Shown: in pieces, positions 24,561-36,960 of the stretch | Layout: each line of letters begins with the position of its first letter | Position numbering within the stretch: the first letter of the stretch is position 1 | The notes under the pieces: model-generated | Databases searched by the model: none | What the model saw: the letters and a program-made list of their open reading frames with translations, nothing else | Told to the model about the DNA's origin: nothing | Translations under genes and position numbers: made by a program | Source of the DNA: Mytilisepta virgata | Lineage: Eukaryota > Mollusca > Bivalvia > Mytilida > Mytilidae | NCBI GenBank assembly: GCA_028015205.1 | Contig: CM051512.1 | Location: forward strand, 10,042,255 to 10,106,254 | DNA: 64,000 nucleotides | Direction of reading: 5' to 3'

Positions 24561-26985
24561 TGAAACTTTGTTATGAGATCGTTTTATTGCAATTATCCTC
24601 GTGTGCAGAATTTCTTTAGTTTTGACATTGATAAAGGCTTTCAAAAAATCATTTTCAGCTGACAGTTAATTTTCACTATGAAAATTTCTGAAACTTTATA
24701 GAAATAGACAATTTAAGTGAACCTATGTTAATAGCTAGGCTTAAATTATTAAATTATTGGTTTGAAACTAAAAATGTTGGTTCAAACATGAAAATCTCTG
24801 AAACTTCATGGAAATAGACAGTGAACCTAAGTTCATAAGTTTACATTATTAAATTATTGGTCTCACTAATGTAAAAATGTTGGTTTGAATATGAATTTAT
24901 GAACCACTGTTTTATCTTTTGACAAAAATATAACTATTATGTTTCATAAAATGCAGTCCAGTAGATTTTTTAACTATAATTTCCTTTGTGCATATGTCAG
25001 TGTAAAGTTTAAAATATTTTGCAAAATTATCAGTTTTTAACTTCAGGGTCATATATTGGCAATGGACTATTTTTTTTTTTGTCTCTTTCTATTTTGCATT
25101 TTACAAAATTGGTTGAATATTTTTTTTAATGATTTGAAGTCTCAGGAAATTTCCAGTTTCATCAGATTCTAAAGGTTTAAGCAAATGTTTCTTTTAGTAT
25201 ACAATAATTTAAGTTCAAAAATTTTACAATTACTTTCCATTGAAGGATACTAAGATCTGTACTACACTAATACCTGCACTTTCCCTCCAAACAATCCTAC
25301 ACATTTAACAGTTTAAATATAAAAAATATAAATACAAAAATAAAACCCTTTTATAATGTAGGAATATGCAACACAAATGAAATCTAAAATTTTGTTTAAA
25401 AAAAAGAAAAAAAAAGTACAAAAAAAAACAACAAAAAATCTTAACAATAAAAACCAAAACAAAGCAATAAATAAAAATAATCAAAATACTCGGCCCAAAA
25501 ATATTACTAACATTTATGGAAAGTATTTGTAAAATGCTAAAATGGGAGAAAGACTATAAAACATGGTTTCAAATTTCAATTTTTGTTTCATAATGACATT
25601 TTACACTGATCTCATAGGTTTGAATATTTAGTTAAGTGTAGTCCATTGTTTAATAAATGACATTTTTTTTAACAAAACTCCTCTGAAACTGATTTTAGAC
25701 AGAAATATTTTAAAATGAATATTTTTGTCCTCTAAAGAAATATTTGATTTTTTTCAAAAGCTTCAAGAAAATCCTTATTTTTATTTATTTTCTGGATGAA
25801 TTTTAATTAAAAAAAAAGAAATCAACATTTCATTTTTCCAATTATAATACATTATAGCCTTTGAAACTTTCATGTACAGAAACATGCTTTGGTCATGTCA
25901 GTTGGGCATGTATGACTTGCAGAAAATGATCACATATCTTCAGATGAAGTTCACTGTATTGTAGGTCACTAATTTGTCTAAGGACAAGGTCACTGTAACT
26001 AATTATGACAAATGATTATTTTGTGTAGTTATAAACACCTTATGTCCAATCAGTTTTGGTTATGAGTACTTCTTGTTTTAAAATAAGTTTGTTTTTTGGT
26101 CTTCCAAATGTTTCTGTTTTAATGCTGCTGATGACAGGTAACTCCTTGAAATGCATCGTATTTACAGTATAGTATAAACTATATCGAATATTAGTTAATC
26201 TTTGGATTGTTATTTTGCAAAGTTGAATATGGTTCAGTCACAAAAAAGATGGACAATAGTATAGGAAAATTGTATCAGCACCAGTACATTTCTCCAGTGT
26301 TCATTTCTATAGTATTTTACATCTAAATCCTTATATATTTATATTTTTTTTTTTTTTTTATAAAATTGGTGATTTCTGTTCTAGGTAAAAAGCACATTCA
26401 GTTCAGTTAAATCCTGAAGTGAAGATACATAGTTAAACACAATGACAGGAAAAAGGCAAATTCATGAAATAGTGGTTTAGGGAAGTAGAGTCAACATTGG
26501 TTCTCAATGTCCCATTTAATCTTGGAAAAAAATTCCACGTGTTCGATTGTCTCAATGATGTTTTAAACCCCATATCTTTATATTTTGATAAGATTTGTTG
26601 ATAATATATGTCATTCGTGGTAATAGAGCACATTACCTCATGTTAAGGGCCTTAGGCATATTGACAGCTCACTACATAAGGGAAAAGACAATTTCATGGG
26701 AAAAAGTGGTTTAGGGAAGTTACGTCTACATTTGTATGTGACAAAATTTAATAAACGTTGTTACTATCAATTGTTCTGGGTAATTGGGCAGTTCAAGCAT
26801 ACTTTATCCTCTATACAGTCTCTATTATAAGAAATATCATGAAAAATAGTGGTTACGAGAAGTTAATCAGCATTGATACATGTACAATTTTGCTTGAAAT
26901 TTTGTAGAATTATTGAACTCAGGTCAATTTCTAAATCAGTCCTTTATGAAATATTGTAAAGAAACTTAGATTTTATTCATTAAAT
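24561..26985. other. AT-rich DNA, no gene seen
   Basis: Long A/T-rich tracts (for example 25380-25470) and no exon-like frame. At 26055-26215 lies a third, partial copy of the dispersed repeat seen at 14265 ('ttggtcttccaaatgtttct', 'atgctgctgatgacaggtaa'). Confidence 0.5.
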
Positions 26986-26998
26986 CAATTTTAAAAGT

Positions 26999-27238
26999 GG
27001 GATCTTGGTGGGCGAGTGCTAGGTAGTTCGTCGTGACTACTGATGATCACTAACCTGTCAGCACTGAGGTCAGTTTGAATCTCACCTGTGGCAAGTGTGT
27101 TCTCAAGGATTGGCAATTTTCCTGCAGAAGGTCAGTGGTTCTCTTCTGAGGTACACTAGCTTCCTCCACCAATAAAACTGGCTGCCACGAAATAGCCAAA
27201 TGTGCTGAAAATGGCATAAAACCCCAACTAAACCAAAC
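26999..27238 (+). mobile_element. tRNA-derived SINE (family S3) with TSD
   Basis: The head 'ttggtgggcgagtgctaggt' and B-box-like 'gtcagtttgaatctc' are followed by the tail 'ctgaaaatggcataaaacc'. The direct repeat CAATTTTAAAAGT flanks it at 26986-26998 and 27239-27251. The small frame on the opposite strand is not a gene. Confidence 0.8.
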
Positions 27239-27770
27239 CAATTTTAAAAGTAGGATTTTTGGTTAATTGTTACGTATTTATTTGTTGGTGACTATTAGCT
27301 TTTTAAAATGACAGGAAATGTTAATATTTTTTTTTCTTTTATTGTTAACTGAATTTGTAAAATATATTTTACTTGCAATGTTTTGCCCAGTATTTCTTTA
27401 GATCAGTTAAAATTGTGAAGCCGAACTTTTTTTGATAATTAAGAATGTTGATTATGGTAACAGTTTTAACATATTTTTAATGCTGCATATAAAATTGATA
27501 ATTTAAAAGCACAAGTTTACTTACCAGAAATTTGTCCATCTATTTTTTTCCCTTCTTTTTGAGTACATCAGTTGAATATTTGTTTGGCTTTTTACAGATA
27601 TTTACAATTAAAAAAACTGTAATGATTGAATTTTAACAATTGGTCATCTGACTTTCATTTGGAAAATTATTTTGCAATTTCATTTGTTTTTTTGTGATTT
27701 TTTTTATTATTATTTTTATTTTTTTATTTTTTCTTTTAGATTTTATTTTTTTTTCTAGGTACCTGTGATG

Positions 27771-28075
27771 TTTCACAGGGGCTCAACACCCAGAGCTGCC
27801 TAGCGCGTCCCCAGGTGGCGGATAGGGGATGCCCTCTCATTAGAGGGTTGTCAGGTCATAATAAGAAAAGCCTGACCGCGGACCATAGTCGGTGACGTGT
27901 TTGGAGAAAACCACATGTCCACTCCATGCACACTAAAGATCCCATCAGTAGATTTAAGGCTAAAGCCACTACAGAGGTTTAATTATCTGTCTCTACCCAA
28001 CTACCCTCACATTTCTGGTCGGAGTCAAAAGATTTTGCTTTTATTTTTGTCCCACCGCAGTTTTTTCATTCCCTA
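27771..28075 (+). mobile_element. SINE-like element (family S2), copy 2
   Basis: Matches 8194-8516 over 'ttgtcaggtcataataa', 'gcctgaccgcggaccatagt' and 'cacgctaaaga'-type phrases. It has a longer 5' part ('cagctgcc'-like 'agagctgcctagcgcgtccc aggtggcggatagggg'). No clear TSD was found, and the 3' tail is decayed. Confidence 0.65.
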
Positions 28076-28746
28076 GATAAACATTGCTAAAAGAAGAAAA
28101 ATCAGCAAATATTTTTTATAAATCTGCTTTTAAACTACTGAGTGTGAGTTAAGATAAAACTCTGGGTCTGAACAATCAACAGATACGCCCATATGTTACT
28201 AAAAGTAGATAATTCTGTAAAAAAAAAATCTTTAATAATCTACTGTAGAACTTTAATATTGCTAACATTACTCAAAATATAAAAAATCGCATATGAAACG
28301 AAAAAGACAATTGAAACCAAAGATGGACAAAATGGTTTTACTAACTGTGTAAGGTAGTCCACTTTAACAATTGTCTGTTGGTCCAAACGTGCGGGCTGCG
28401 ACGAATACAGATACTATCACTGAACATAGAAAAATATGCAAAGATATATTAATTTTATAAAATTTATAGGGGTAGTTGAGAGCAACCTTTGATGGTGTGG
28501 TATTTTTTTTTAAGGTTACAAACTTTTTTTATTTTAATCCACCTTTTACAATCAGGCTCACATGTACAGGTGATGTATGTGAGCGATAACAATCATAATA
28601 ATGTCACAATAGTTTAACAATTACAATCTCCAAATTAAATATCAACCGTATCAAAATTGTGAAAGTCAATAAATATGAAGCATAAAGTATGTAAATTTTG
28701 AGAATTAATAATATAGTAATTTATATAAATATTTAGAATGGTTTTT
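28076..28746. other. AT-rich DNA, no gene seen
   Basis: No repeat unit, RNA gene or exon can be supported here. Confidence 0.4.
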
Positions 28747-30030
28747 GTCTCGCCTGCTACGAAAAGTCGCGGAGGTGACATATAGGTATTACTTTCCGGC
28801 GGCGGCAGCGTAAATTTTTTAAAAACTTCAACAACTTTACACATGTAATGCCTACAATTAAGATTTATGGTCCACAAGGTAGCTTATCATATAAGGTTTG
28901 CCGCAGTATACTTTTCTTGTGATCCTGTCCTCATTTTTATGGTTCACTGACTTCATAAACATGAATTTAAAATCTGCGTCCCAAGTTTCGTGGTTTAATC
29001 CATTTGGTCATTAGATAGTTCTTGGTAGGTACATGTCGGTCTGACACCTGCCTTTTGACCTTGTCCTCAATTTCATGCTTGAGTGACCTGAATCACATTT
29101 TCGGGTTAAGTCCATTACTCAGAAACTAGAATACTTAGAACCACCATATTTGGTCAATAGATAGTTCTTGGTGGATACGTGTCAGTCTGGCTTGGTTTCT
29201 CAATTTCATGCATGAGCGACTTTGTCACTTTTTCGTGGTTAAGTCCATTTCTCAGAAACTGTAATACCTAGGCCAACCATATTTGGTCTATAAATAGTTC
29301 TTGGTGGGTATATGCCAGTCTGACACCTGGCTTGGAACCTTGACCTCAATTTCATCTTTGCATTACTGTTACTTTTTCATGGTTAAGTCCATTTCTCTCC
29401 AACTAGAATACCTAGACCCACCATATTTGGTCAATAGATACTTCTTGGTGAGTACATGTCAGTCTGAAACCTGGTTTGGGACCTTGACCTCAATTTCATG
29501 CTTCAGTGACTTTGTCACTTTTCGAAGTTGTCCTTTTCTCAGAAACTGTAATATCTAGACCCACTATATTTGATCTATCGACTGTTCTTGGTGGGTACGT
29601 GCCAGTCTGACACTTGTCTCTGGACCTTGACCTCAATTTCATGCTTCAGTGACTTTGTCACATTTCGAAGTTGTCCATTTTTCAACAACTGTAATATCTA
29701 GACCTACTGTATTTGGTCTATTGACAGTTCTTGCTGGGTACATGCAAGACTGACAACTGTCTCTTGACTTTGACCTCAATTGCATGCTTGACTAACTTTG
29801 TAACATTTTCGAGATTAGGTCAATTTCTCAGCAACTTTAATACCTAGACCCACCATATTTGATCAATAGATAGTTCTTAGTGGATGCATGTCGGTCTGTC
29901 ACCTGTCTTTTTACCTTGACCCTTAATTTCTTTTAACACATTTTCCTTTGACTTTTAAAATGTCGGGTATCAGATAATCATTATTCTGTGTCCATGTGCA
30001 TATTCAGGCAAAACATGTAGTGTGTCCAAT
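28747..30030 (+). mobile_element. E-family element, copy 3
   Basis: 5' GTCTCGCCTGCTACGAAAAG with the hairpin partner 'gtcgcggaggtgacata'; about six core units ('tggtcaatagatagttcttg', 'ccttgacctcaatttcatg'). The 3' subterminal 'caggcaaaacatgtagtg' and end 'tgtgtccaat' are mutated relative to the other copies. An older copy. Confidence 0.7.
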
Positions 30031-30605
30031 CTATCAATCAGGTCTAATCTCGTACATTATCTTTTCTCAAAACTGTTTTATATCAAAAGGAATTTTGATG
30101 CAATGGCCGTTAATACAATGTTCCCATTTTACATAATAAGATCTTGAGGAATCACACTGTACAAATGTTCCAGATATATCACTCAAAAAGAGCTACAGTT
30201 TTTAGCTAAGATATCAATCTAAACATTCCAGTACGTACCCTATTAATGATTGTCTGCAAATCTTCATCGTAATATTTTGTTTTCTTTAGAAAATTTAACA
30301 AGTCTGTTTTAAGACTAAATTTTAAAAGGTTAAGGAATTTGACAGTTGATTGTGATATTTAATCTTATTTTGAATTTTCCATATTGACCATTTCGACAAG
30401 TAAATAATTAGGTTTATAACTGTAAAATTATCTCCTGGTTCATTTATTCCAAATAAAAGGTGTTGCAAACAAAACTACATCCATTGCCATTACATATTTT
30501 AATGTCATGTTCTATCTTTAGTACATCAAGCACGTGTACAATGTGGGGAACATCTCAGAATATTTAAATGTCTATATGTATATATTGTGACATCTCTTCT
30601 TTTTT
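30031..30605. other. AT-rich DNA, no gene seen
   Basis: Unique-looking sequence between an E and an A element. No feature supported. Confidence 0.4.
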
Positions 30606-31140
30606 AGCTTACCTGGCAAGGCTATGTGAGCTATTGCCATCACTTTGCGTCCGTTGTCTGTCTGTTGTCCTCGTTAACATTTCATATTTTGATCATCTCC
30701 TCTGAAACTACTGGCCCAATTGGAACCAAACTTTGCAGGAATGATGTACTAAAGGTCTTCTGCGAAATTCCTCATTTCATTTTGATTGGACGAAAATCAT
30801 GGCCGCCATGGGCAATTCTTGTTTCTGATTGGCTGAAATTTGAAATGTCATCTCCTCTGAAACTACAAGTGCAAATGATTTGTAAGTTGATACAAAATAA
30901 AATAATAAATACAAATTGATACAAATGATGTTTCTGAGGTCCTGTACAAAAATTCCTCATTTTGTCTTGATCGGCAATAAACATGGCTGCCATGGGCAAT
31001 TCTTATTTCTGATTGGCTGAAATTTGCAAAATCATCCCTCTGAAACTACATTAATGCAAATGATTTGTAAGTTGATATAAATGATGTGAGGTCTTCTATA
31101 AAGATTCATCATTTCGACTTGATCCGGCAAAAAACAAGGC
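30606..31140 (+). mobile_element. A-family element, copy 6 (5' part)
   Basis: Starts AGCTTACCTGGCAAGGCTAT GTGAGCT, then 'gccatcactttgcgtccg' and two or three body units ('atctcctctgaaactac ... atggccgccatgggcaattc'). The 3' end is not visible. Confidence 0.6.
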
Positions 31141-31382
31141 CACAATGGGCAACTTTTTCATTGTTGCCATGGAAACACAAAAAAGTGAATTTTTGTTAAA
31201 ACTAGATGTGTCTCCCCAACTTTAGGGTTTCAAAATTTCCAAAATGGCTGCCATTGTCATGGAAACGAAAAAAAGGTAAAATTTTCAAAAATTCAAAATT
31301 TTACACCAAAATTATTTAAACTTTACAGTAAGGACCTTTAACGTGTGCACAAGTTTCTCTACAAGTTTTAGGGCAAACATCG

Positions 31383-31432
31383 AAATAGCTGCCAGGGGCG
31401 ACATCTGCTATTTCTCGCAATGGCAAGTCTAG
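31383..31432 (+). mobile_element. 3' end of a G-like element
   Basis: 'gccaggggcgacatctgct' then 'atttctcgcaatggcaagtc tag' and TTAT is a diverged copy of the G-family 3' terminus seen many times at 37-43 kb. Its 5' hairpin was not located. Confidence 0.6.
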
Positions 31433-31435
31433 TTA

Positions 31436-34400
31436 TGTTGCCCATAGACGTAGTCGGGACGACATATTGTTATTGTTTCGTTTCTTTGCTTTTTTTTCTT
31501 CCACCTAATATTGTTTGGATGAGTTCTCAGAGATGGCTGGAACCATCTTTATGAAACTTCACAGTAATGATGATCACCAAGTCTAGTTGTGCATGTAACA
31601 TTAAAAATTTTCAAAATGGCCACCGTTACCATGGGAACGGAAAAAGTATGAAAATATTTGGAAAACTTAAATATTTTTCTCAGTACCTGCCCGAACAATC
31701 TTTTTGAAACTTTGAAGGATAATTCCTTGCATCAAGTCAAACTGATTTCTGTAAAAAATCGGTTGGAAAAACTTTCACTGTTGCCATGGAAACAAAAAAG
31801 GGATTTTTGTTTAAATTTGATTTTTTGCTCCAAAGGTATTTCAAACTGCATAAAATGGATATGCAAGTGTCTCCCCAACTTTTGGGGTTTCAAAATTTCC
31901 AAAATGGCTGCAGTTGTCTTGGAAACCAAAAAATTTCAAAATTTTACACCAAAATTATTTAAAACATCACAGTAAGGACCTCTACCAGTTTAAGGGGTTC
32001 AAAATTCCATAAATGGAAAATTTGAATAATTTTTAGCTCACCTCACCTCATTTTTAGCTCACCTGTCGGCGTCCGCACCCACTTACAGCAGAATGGTTAA
32101 GATCCATACACGCTTCTTGACAAATGCCACATCAATCATATTGGTATGGTAGGTGAACCTAATGATGCTAAGCACAATCCATGCTTCGAATGCTGGCTCT
32201 GATTTATATTTTCCGCATGAATGAACACTTACAGAAGAATGGTTAAGATCCATACACACTGACAAGTGCTACATCAATCATATTGGTGTGGTAGGTGCAC
32301 CTAGTGATGCTAGGCACAATGCATGCTTCTGATGCTGGCTCTGACCTATATTTTCTGCATGAATGACCACTTACAGAAGAATGGTTAAAGTCCATTCCTG
32401 GTTACTGACACATGCCACATCAATCATATTGCCATGGTTGGTGCACCTACGGATGCTAAGCACGATGCATGCTTCGGATGCTGGCTGTGACCTACTTTTT
32501 CCGGATGGATGACCACTTACAGAAGAATGGTTAAAGTCCATTCCTGGTTACTGGCACATGCCACATCAATCATATTGCCGTGGTTGGTGCACCTACAGAT
32601 GCTAAGCACAATGCATGCTTCGGATGCTGGCTGTGACCTACTTTTTCCGGATGGATGACCACTTACAGAAGAATGGTTAAAGTCCATTCCTGGTTACTGA
32701 CACATGCCACATCAATCATATTGCCGTGGTTGGTGCACCTACAGATGCTAAGCACGATGCATGCTTCGGATGCTGGCTGTGACCTACTTTTTCCCAATGG
32801 ATGACCACTTACAGAAGAATGGTTAAAGTCCATTCCTGGTTACTGACACATGCCACATCAATCATATTGCCATGGTTGGTGCACCTACAGATGCTATGCA
32901 CGATGCATGCTTGGATGCTGGCTGTGACCTACTTAAAAAAGATTATTGTGCATATTTTTACACCCTCGCTTGTAAGAGGGGAATTACCTTGTCCTTCTGA
33001 CTGTCCATCCATTAAAAACTTTACTAACAGATTTCTTGGCTTTTACTGAAGAGATTGATTTCAACTTTGGTATACAGCTTATGCATGAAAAATTGTACAG
33101 TGATTTATCTTTCCAGGTCAGTGGTTTCATCTTCCTTTTTTTTCTGAGCCAATATAGTCCCACTGTTTTAAGATTTGAAAAATTTTCGTACTCAGCTTTT
33201 ACAGAAGGGATTGACTTCAAATTTGGTACACAGCTTTAGTATGATGAATTATACCATGCCTTACCTTTCCATATCAGTTGGTTGTCTCCTTGTTTTTTTT
33301 TATAATGGTCAAACGATAGCAGCAACTGTGGCAGTTTTATCAAGCAATGTTTTATATGCATCTCCAGATCCCAAGCACAACAGGTTCAAGATTAATGAAT
33401 CTTTACATCAGTACTATACTGTTAAGTTTCAATGTTCATCTTTTGACCCTAACCTTTGATGTTTCAACCTCTAACACACAAAAAAAATATGGCCCACCTA
33501 GCAAAACCTTTTTTTTTATTGTGCTGCACTTTGTTCTATTTTAAGTTACCAATATTTTACTAATGAAAAAAAGTTATTCCATACTGGATAAAAAAGGTGA
33601 GTTAATCGACAGCTTAGGATGCTGCCTGTCAATAAATTTTTCCACATGGATGAAACTTTTTAAATGTTTTATTCCATTCCCGCTTATGTAACATTAGTAC
33701 CACATGGACCATATTAGCATGGTAGGTGTACCTAAGAAAGCTTAAAACACAAAGCAGACTTAGAATGCGGGCTGTGACTTCCTTTTTCTGGATGGATGAC
33801 CACTTACAGACCTAAGAATGGTTAAAGTCCATTCCTGCTTACTGACAAGTGCCACATCAACCATATTGGTATGGTAAGTGCACCTAGTGATGCTTAGCAC
33901 AATGCATGCTTTGGATGCTGGCTGTGTCCTATATTTTTTGCATGGATGACCACTTACAGAAGAATGGTTAAAGTGCATTCCTGCTAACAGGCAAGTACCA
34001 CATCAACCAAAGCATCCAGAGATGCTTTGTAAGATGCATGGTTCAGATGCTGGCTGTGACCTTCTTTTTCTGCATGGATGAGCACTTAAAATTTTGAAAA
34101 GTTCAAGTCAATTACGGCTTAGTGATAATAATGCGTTTCGAGGTGAGCTTTGTAATCGATAGATTACCTATGTTTATTGTTTCAGAAGCAATGATTATTG
34201 TTTATGCATTAATTCCAAAGCACTGCAAATCAATTATTTTTGTTCCATATTATAATTTATTATACTATACAATTTTAGTATTTAATCCATTTAAGTCAAT
34301 ACTTTAAATTACTATAAACTTTAGAAGTATTTATTGAACAAAACCATTGCCTTAGGTCCACAAATGTTTTTAACAGCAATCGAATCCTTTCATTTTAAAA

Positions 34401-34518
34401 CTCAACATTGTCCGATTTCGATGAAAATTTATATCTAGGCTAATTTTGGTATGGCGAACAAGATCCAACCATCGAAATAGCTGCCAGGGGCGACATCTGC
34501 TATTGCTCCCAATGGCAA
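31436..34518 (+). mobile_element. G-like element with a large tandem core
   Basis: A 5' hairpin (ATGTTGCCC...GGGACGACAT) begins directly after the previous element's CTAGTT. A matching 3' end ('gccaggggcgacatctgcta ttgctcccaatggcaattct aattat') lies at 34470-34518. Between them are body DNA, an A-type 5' scrap near 32036, a tandem array and an insertion at about 32936-33600. Pairing these two ends is an inference. Confidence 0.5.
32085..34090 (+). repeat. ~145 bp tandem array, eight or more units, interrupted
   Basis: The unit is 'cttacagaagaatggttaaa ... cacatcaatcatattg ... gcatgcttcggatgctggct'. Units start near 32090, 32229, 32372, 32517, 32663, 32806, 33801 and 33952. About 32936-33700 is foreign DNA that opens with a hairpin-like 'accctcgcttgtaagagggg'. 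Non-coding. Confidence 0.85.
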
Positions 34519-36448
34519 TTCTAATTATTATTATTCTTTCTTTCATTCTTTCTTAGATATTGTAAGTCCAATATCTATGAAACTTAGGGATATGTTAGAT
34601 ATGCATCTCTCGATGTGCAGTCAATAATATTTTTTTCTGGGAGTCTAGTAAGGTTATATTTGTGGGGTCCAAATAGGGTTTACTATAGAAACCTATGGGG
34701 AAAACACTTTTCCAGCAACATGTTCATTACATATCAAACTTTAGGATATATTCAATATGTATCTCTAGTCGAACCCCTGCCTAATATTTTTTAAAACGGG
34801 TCCAAAAATTGGTGCAGAATTAATTTTGGGGCCCAAGAGGGGATACAATTCACTTCAAAATGAAACAAATGCTTTGTTTTCAGGAGTTTAGAAATTGGTG
34901 TATGCCCCCAGTCCAAGCCAGAATAGGCTGGGCACGGAAGACCCCTGCCCAAATTGTTTTTAAAGGGGGTTCAAACAAAGGTGAAGAAGATATTTTGGGG
35001 TTCAATTGGGGATATAATTCACTTGAAATTAAAAAATAAATCCATTTAAGAGTATAATTTTTATTTTTTTATTTTTCTGTTCAAACAAATGTTTTGATGG
35101 GATATGTTATATATGCTTTTTCTGTGGGGGTCTTTAAGATTGGTTTTGGGGGTCTTAGTAGAGGTGGTGTTACTATAGAATCATTTTGAAAAATTTTGTT
35201 GTCAGCAAAGTAGAATTGGGCGAATACCCCCAGACCCAGCTGGGATAGGCTGGGCATGGGGAACCTTGAATTTATTTAAAGGAGGTCCAAAAGGGGTGCA
35301 GTTATCAATTTTTTTTTATGAAGACTGTTTGAAAAGGTATTTATCATCCCACAAAATCCCGATTACCAAGTTTTTTTTTCAAACTTGAATGAAATAACAG
35401 AACACTGCTCATATCTGATTTACCCTGTTACGTTGGTGAATGTCATGTTATTATGATTAAAATTGGTTACTGGTATATTTTTGTTCTAGTAAATTATTCT
35501 CTCAGAATATGAGTACCTTTTTGAACAATTTCGAAGAGAAATGTATTTTTAACCACCAAATGTGTCTGTTGTGGAAGTATTAAAAAATGGGGGGGGGGGG
35601 GGGGGGGGGGGAGGGGGAGGGGGGCTTTTCTGAAAATACAGATTACAGTTCACCACCTTGTGTATCTACATTGTAAAATAATGATAATACATGTATGTAG
35701 CTCTTAAAAATAAGATTAGATACCAGAGGCTTGAGTCGCTGATGAATGGGTACGATCTTGATCTATTGGGGAGACTTGAGAAGGGATCCTTGCTACATGT
35801 ATGTCATTAGAACTTAGCTAAAACAATCCTGAAAAACCGTTAGTTAAAAATTATATACTTCTAGTTGAAAGACAATTGAGTCTTTACAACTCTATCAAAC
35901 GGTGTCAAGTCTTAAGGTTTTAGTATGTTTGTTGGTGATCGGAATCCATGCATTTGTGGAAAGTTTTACCCAAATGTTTCAGGACAAAATAAAGCTACAT
36001 GTGATTGAGTCATGTGACTTAATGGTTGATGCAACTCAACAGTATCAGGAAAACAGGAAAGAGAAGCTGGCTATTTTATAGTTAGAGAAGAACTACATGT
36101 AGCAAACTCCAGAGACCAGGGACTCTATGCTTCCAAAGAGGGGGGTTCAGGCCAACCCTTGACAAATCCAAGGTCACAGTGAAAGGTTTGTATATATACA
36201 CATTAACGAAGTCTTCACAAATGATTCTTTTTTCATGAATCTGGTATTAATAAAATTGTTTGAATTGAACCAACCCATAAACAGTAGTGAGAATAACTCA
36301 CACATGTAACAATACAGCCAAATTTTAATTGTTTAAATTTTAATGAGCAAATCCTTGTAGTTGGTCTTTATAAGGAATTTCATCTAGCATCAACATATTA
36401 TTTTTCAGAGAATGAATATCACAATCATATTTATGCCATTGTATTTAG
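34519..36448. other. AT-rich DNA with diverged G-like body; homopolymer run
   Basis: 34519-35330 holds decayed repeated phrases ('ggggtccaaataggg', 'cccagacccagctgggatag'). At 35588-35611 lies a run of over 20 G residues, continued by GAGGGGGAGGGGGG. No gene is supported before the exon at 36449. Confidence 0.5.
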
Positions 36449-36573
36449 ATTACAAATCAGACTATGCAAGAGGCTGGAGTAAACTGAATAAAAAAAGAAT
36501 ACCAGACGAAGATCAACTGAATAAAGGTGTCCCAGAAGCAGTCGGATATGCCAGGAAGAAAGTGAACAAATAA
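36449..36573 (+). CDS. Candidate terminal exon of an unrecognised gene
   Basis: Follows an acceptor ('ttatgccattgtatttag' ending 36448) and stays open for 41 codons to TAA at 36571-36573. The peptide is strongly charged (DYKSDYARGWSKLNKKRIPD, then DEDQLNKGVPEAVGYARKKV), with normal codon use unlike the AT-rich surroundings. The first codon needs one base from an upstream exon. The short exon form 17712-17923 ends with exactly one spare base, so the two could splice in frame, but 18 kb of repeats lie between them. AATAAA overlaps the stop. No family recognised. Confidence 0.5.
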
Positions 36574-36719
36574 ACGTTAAATATAAAAACAGATAATTTC
36601 ATTATGGACATGTGATAGATTTTGTAAATGGAAAAAATTAAGAAGAAATAATACTGATTTATTGTGTTGCTTTATTATGTCTCCCCTTCTCGAAGGGAGA
36701 CATATTGTTTTAGTGATTA

Positions 36720-36960
36720 TTATGTCGCCCCGAACGTAGTCACGGGACGACATATTGTTATTCTTCCGTTTCTTTGTTATTATGTCGCCCCGAACGTAGT
36801 CACGGGACGACATATTGTTATTCTTCCGTTTCTTTGTTATTATGTCGCCCCGAACGTAGTCACGGGACGACATATTGTTATTCTTCCGTTTCTTTGTTAT
36901 TATTATTATTATTATTATTATGTCGCCCCGAACGTAGTCACGGGACGACATATTGTTATT
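36720..36960 (+). repeat. Stack of four G-element 5' hairpins
   Basis: Three identical 60 bp copies (36721-36780, 36781-36840, 36841-36900) and a fourth after a TTA run. Each starts ATGTCGCCCC, closes the hairpin with GGGACGACAT, and continues 'attgttattcttccgtttct'. Further 5' hairpins are at 37654, 37724 and 39647. Stacked 5' ends without their 3' ends are what repeated insertion into the (TTA)n just inside the previous copy would leave. Confidence 0.8.

Noticed and set aside
36720..36900. CRISPR-like array (three identical 60 bp units)
   Set aside because: There are no variable spacers; the units are whole-copy 5' ends of a eukaryotic element.
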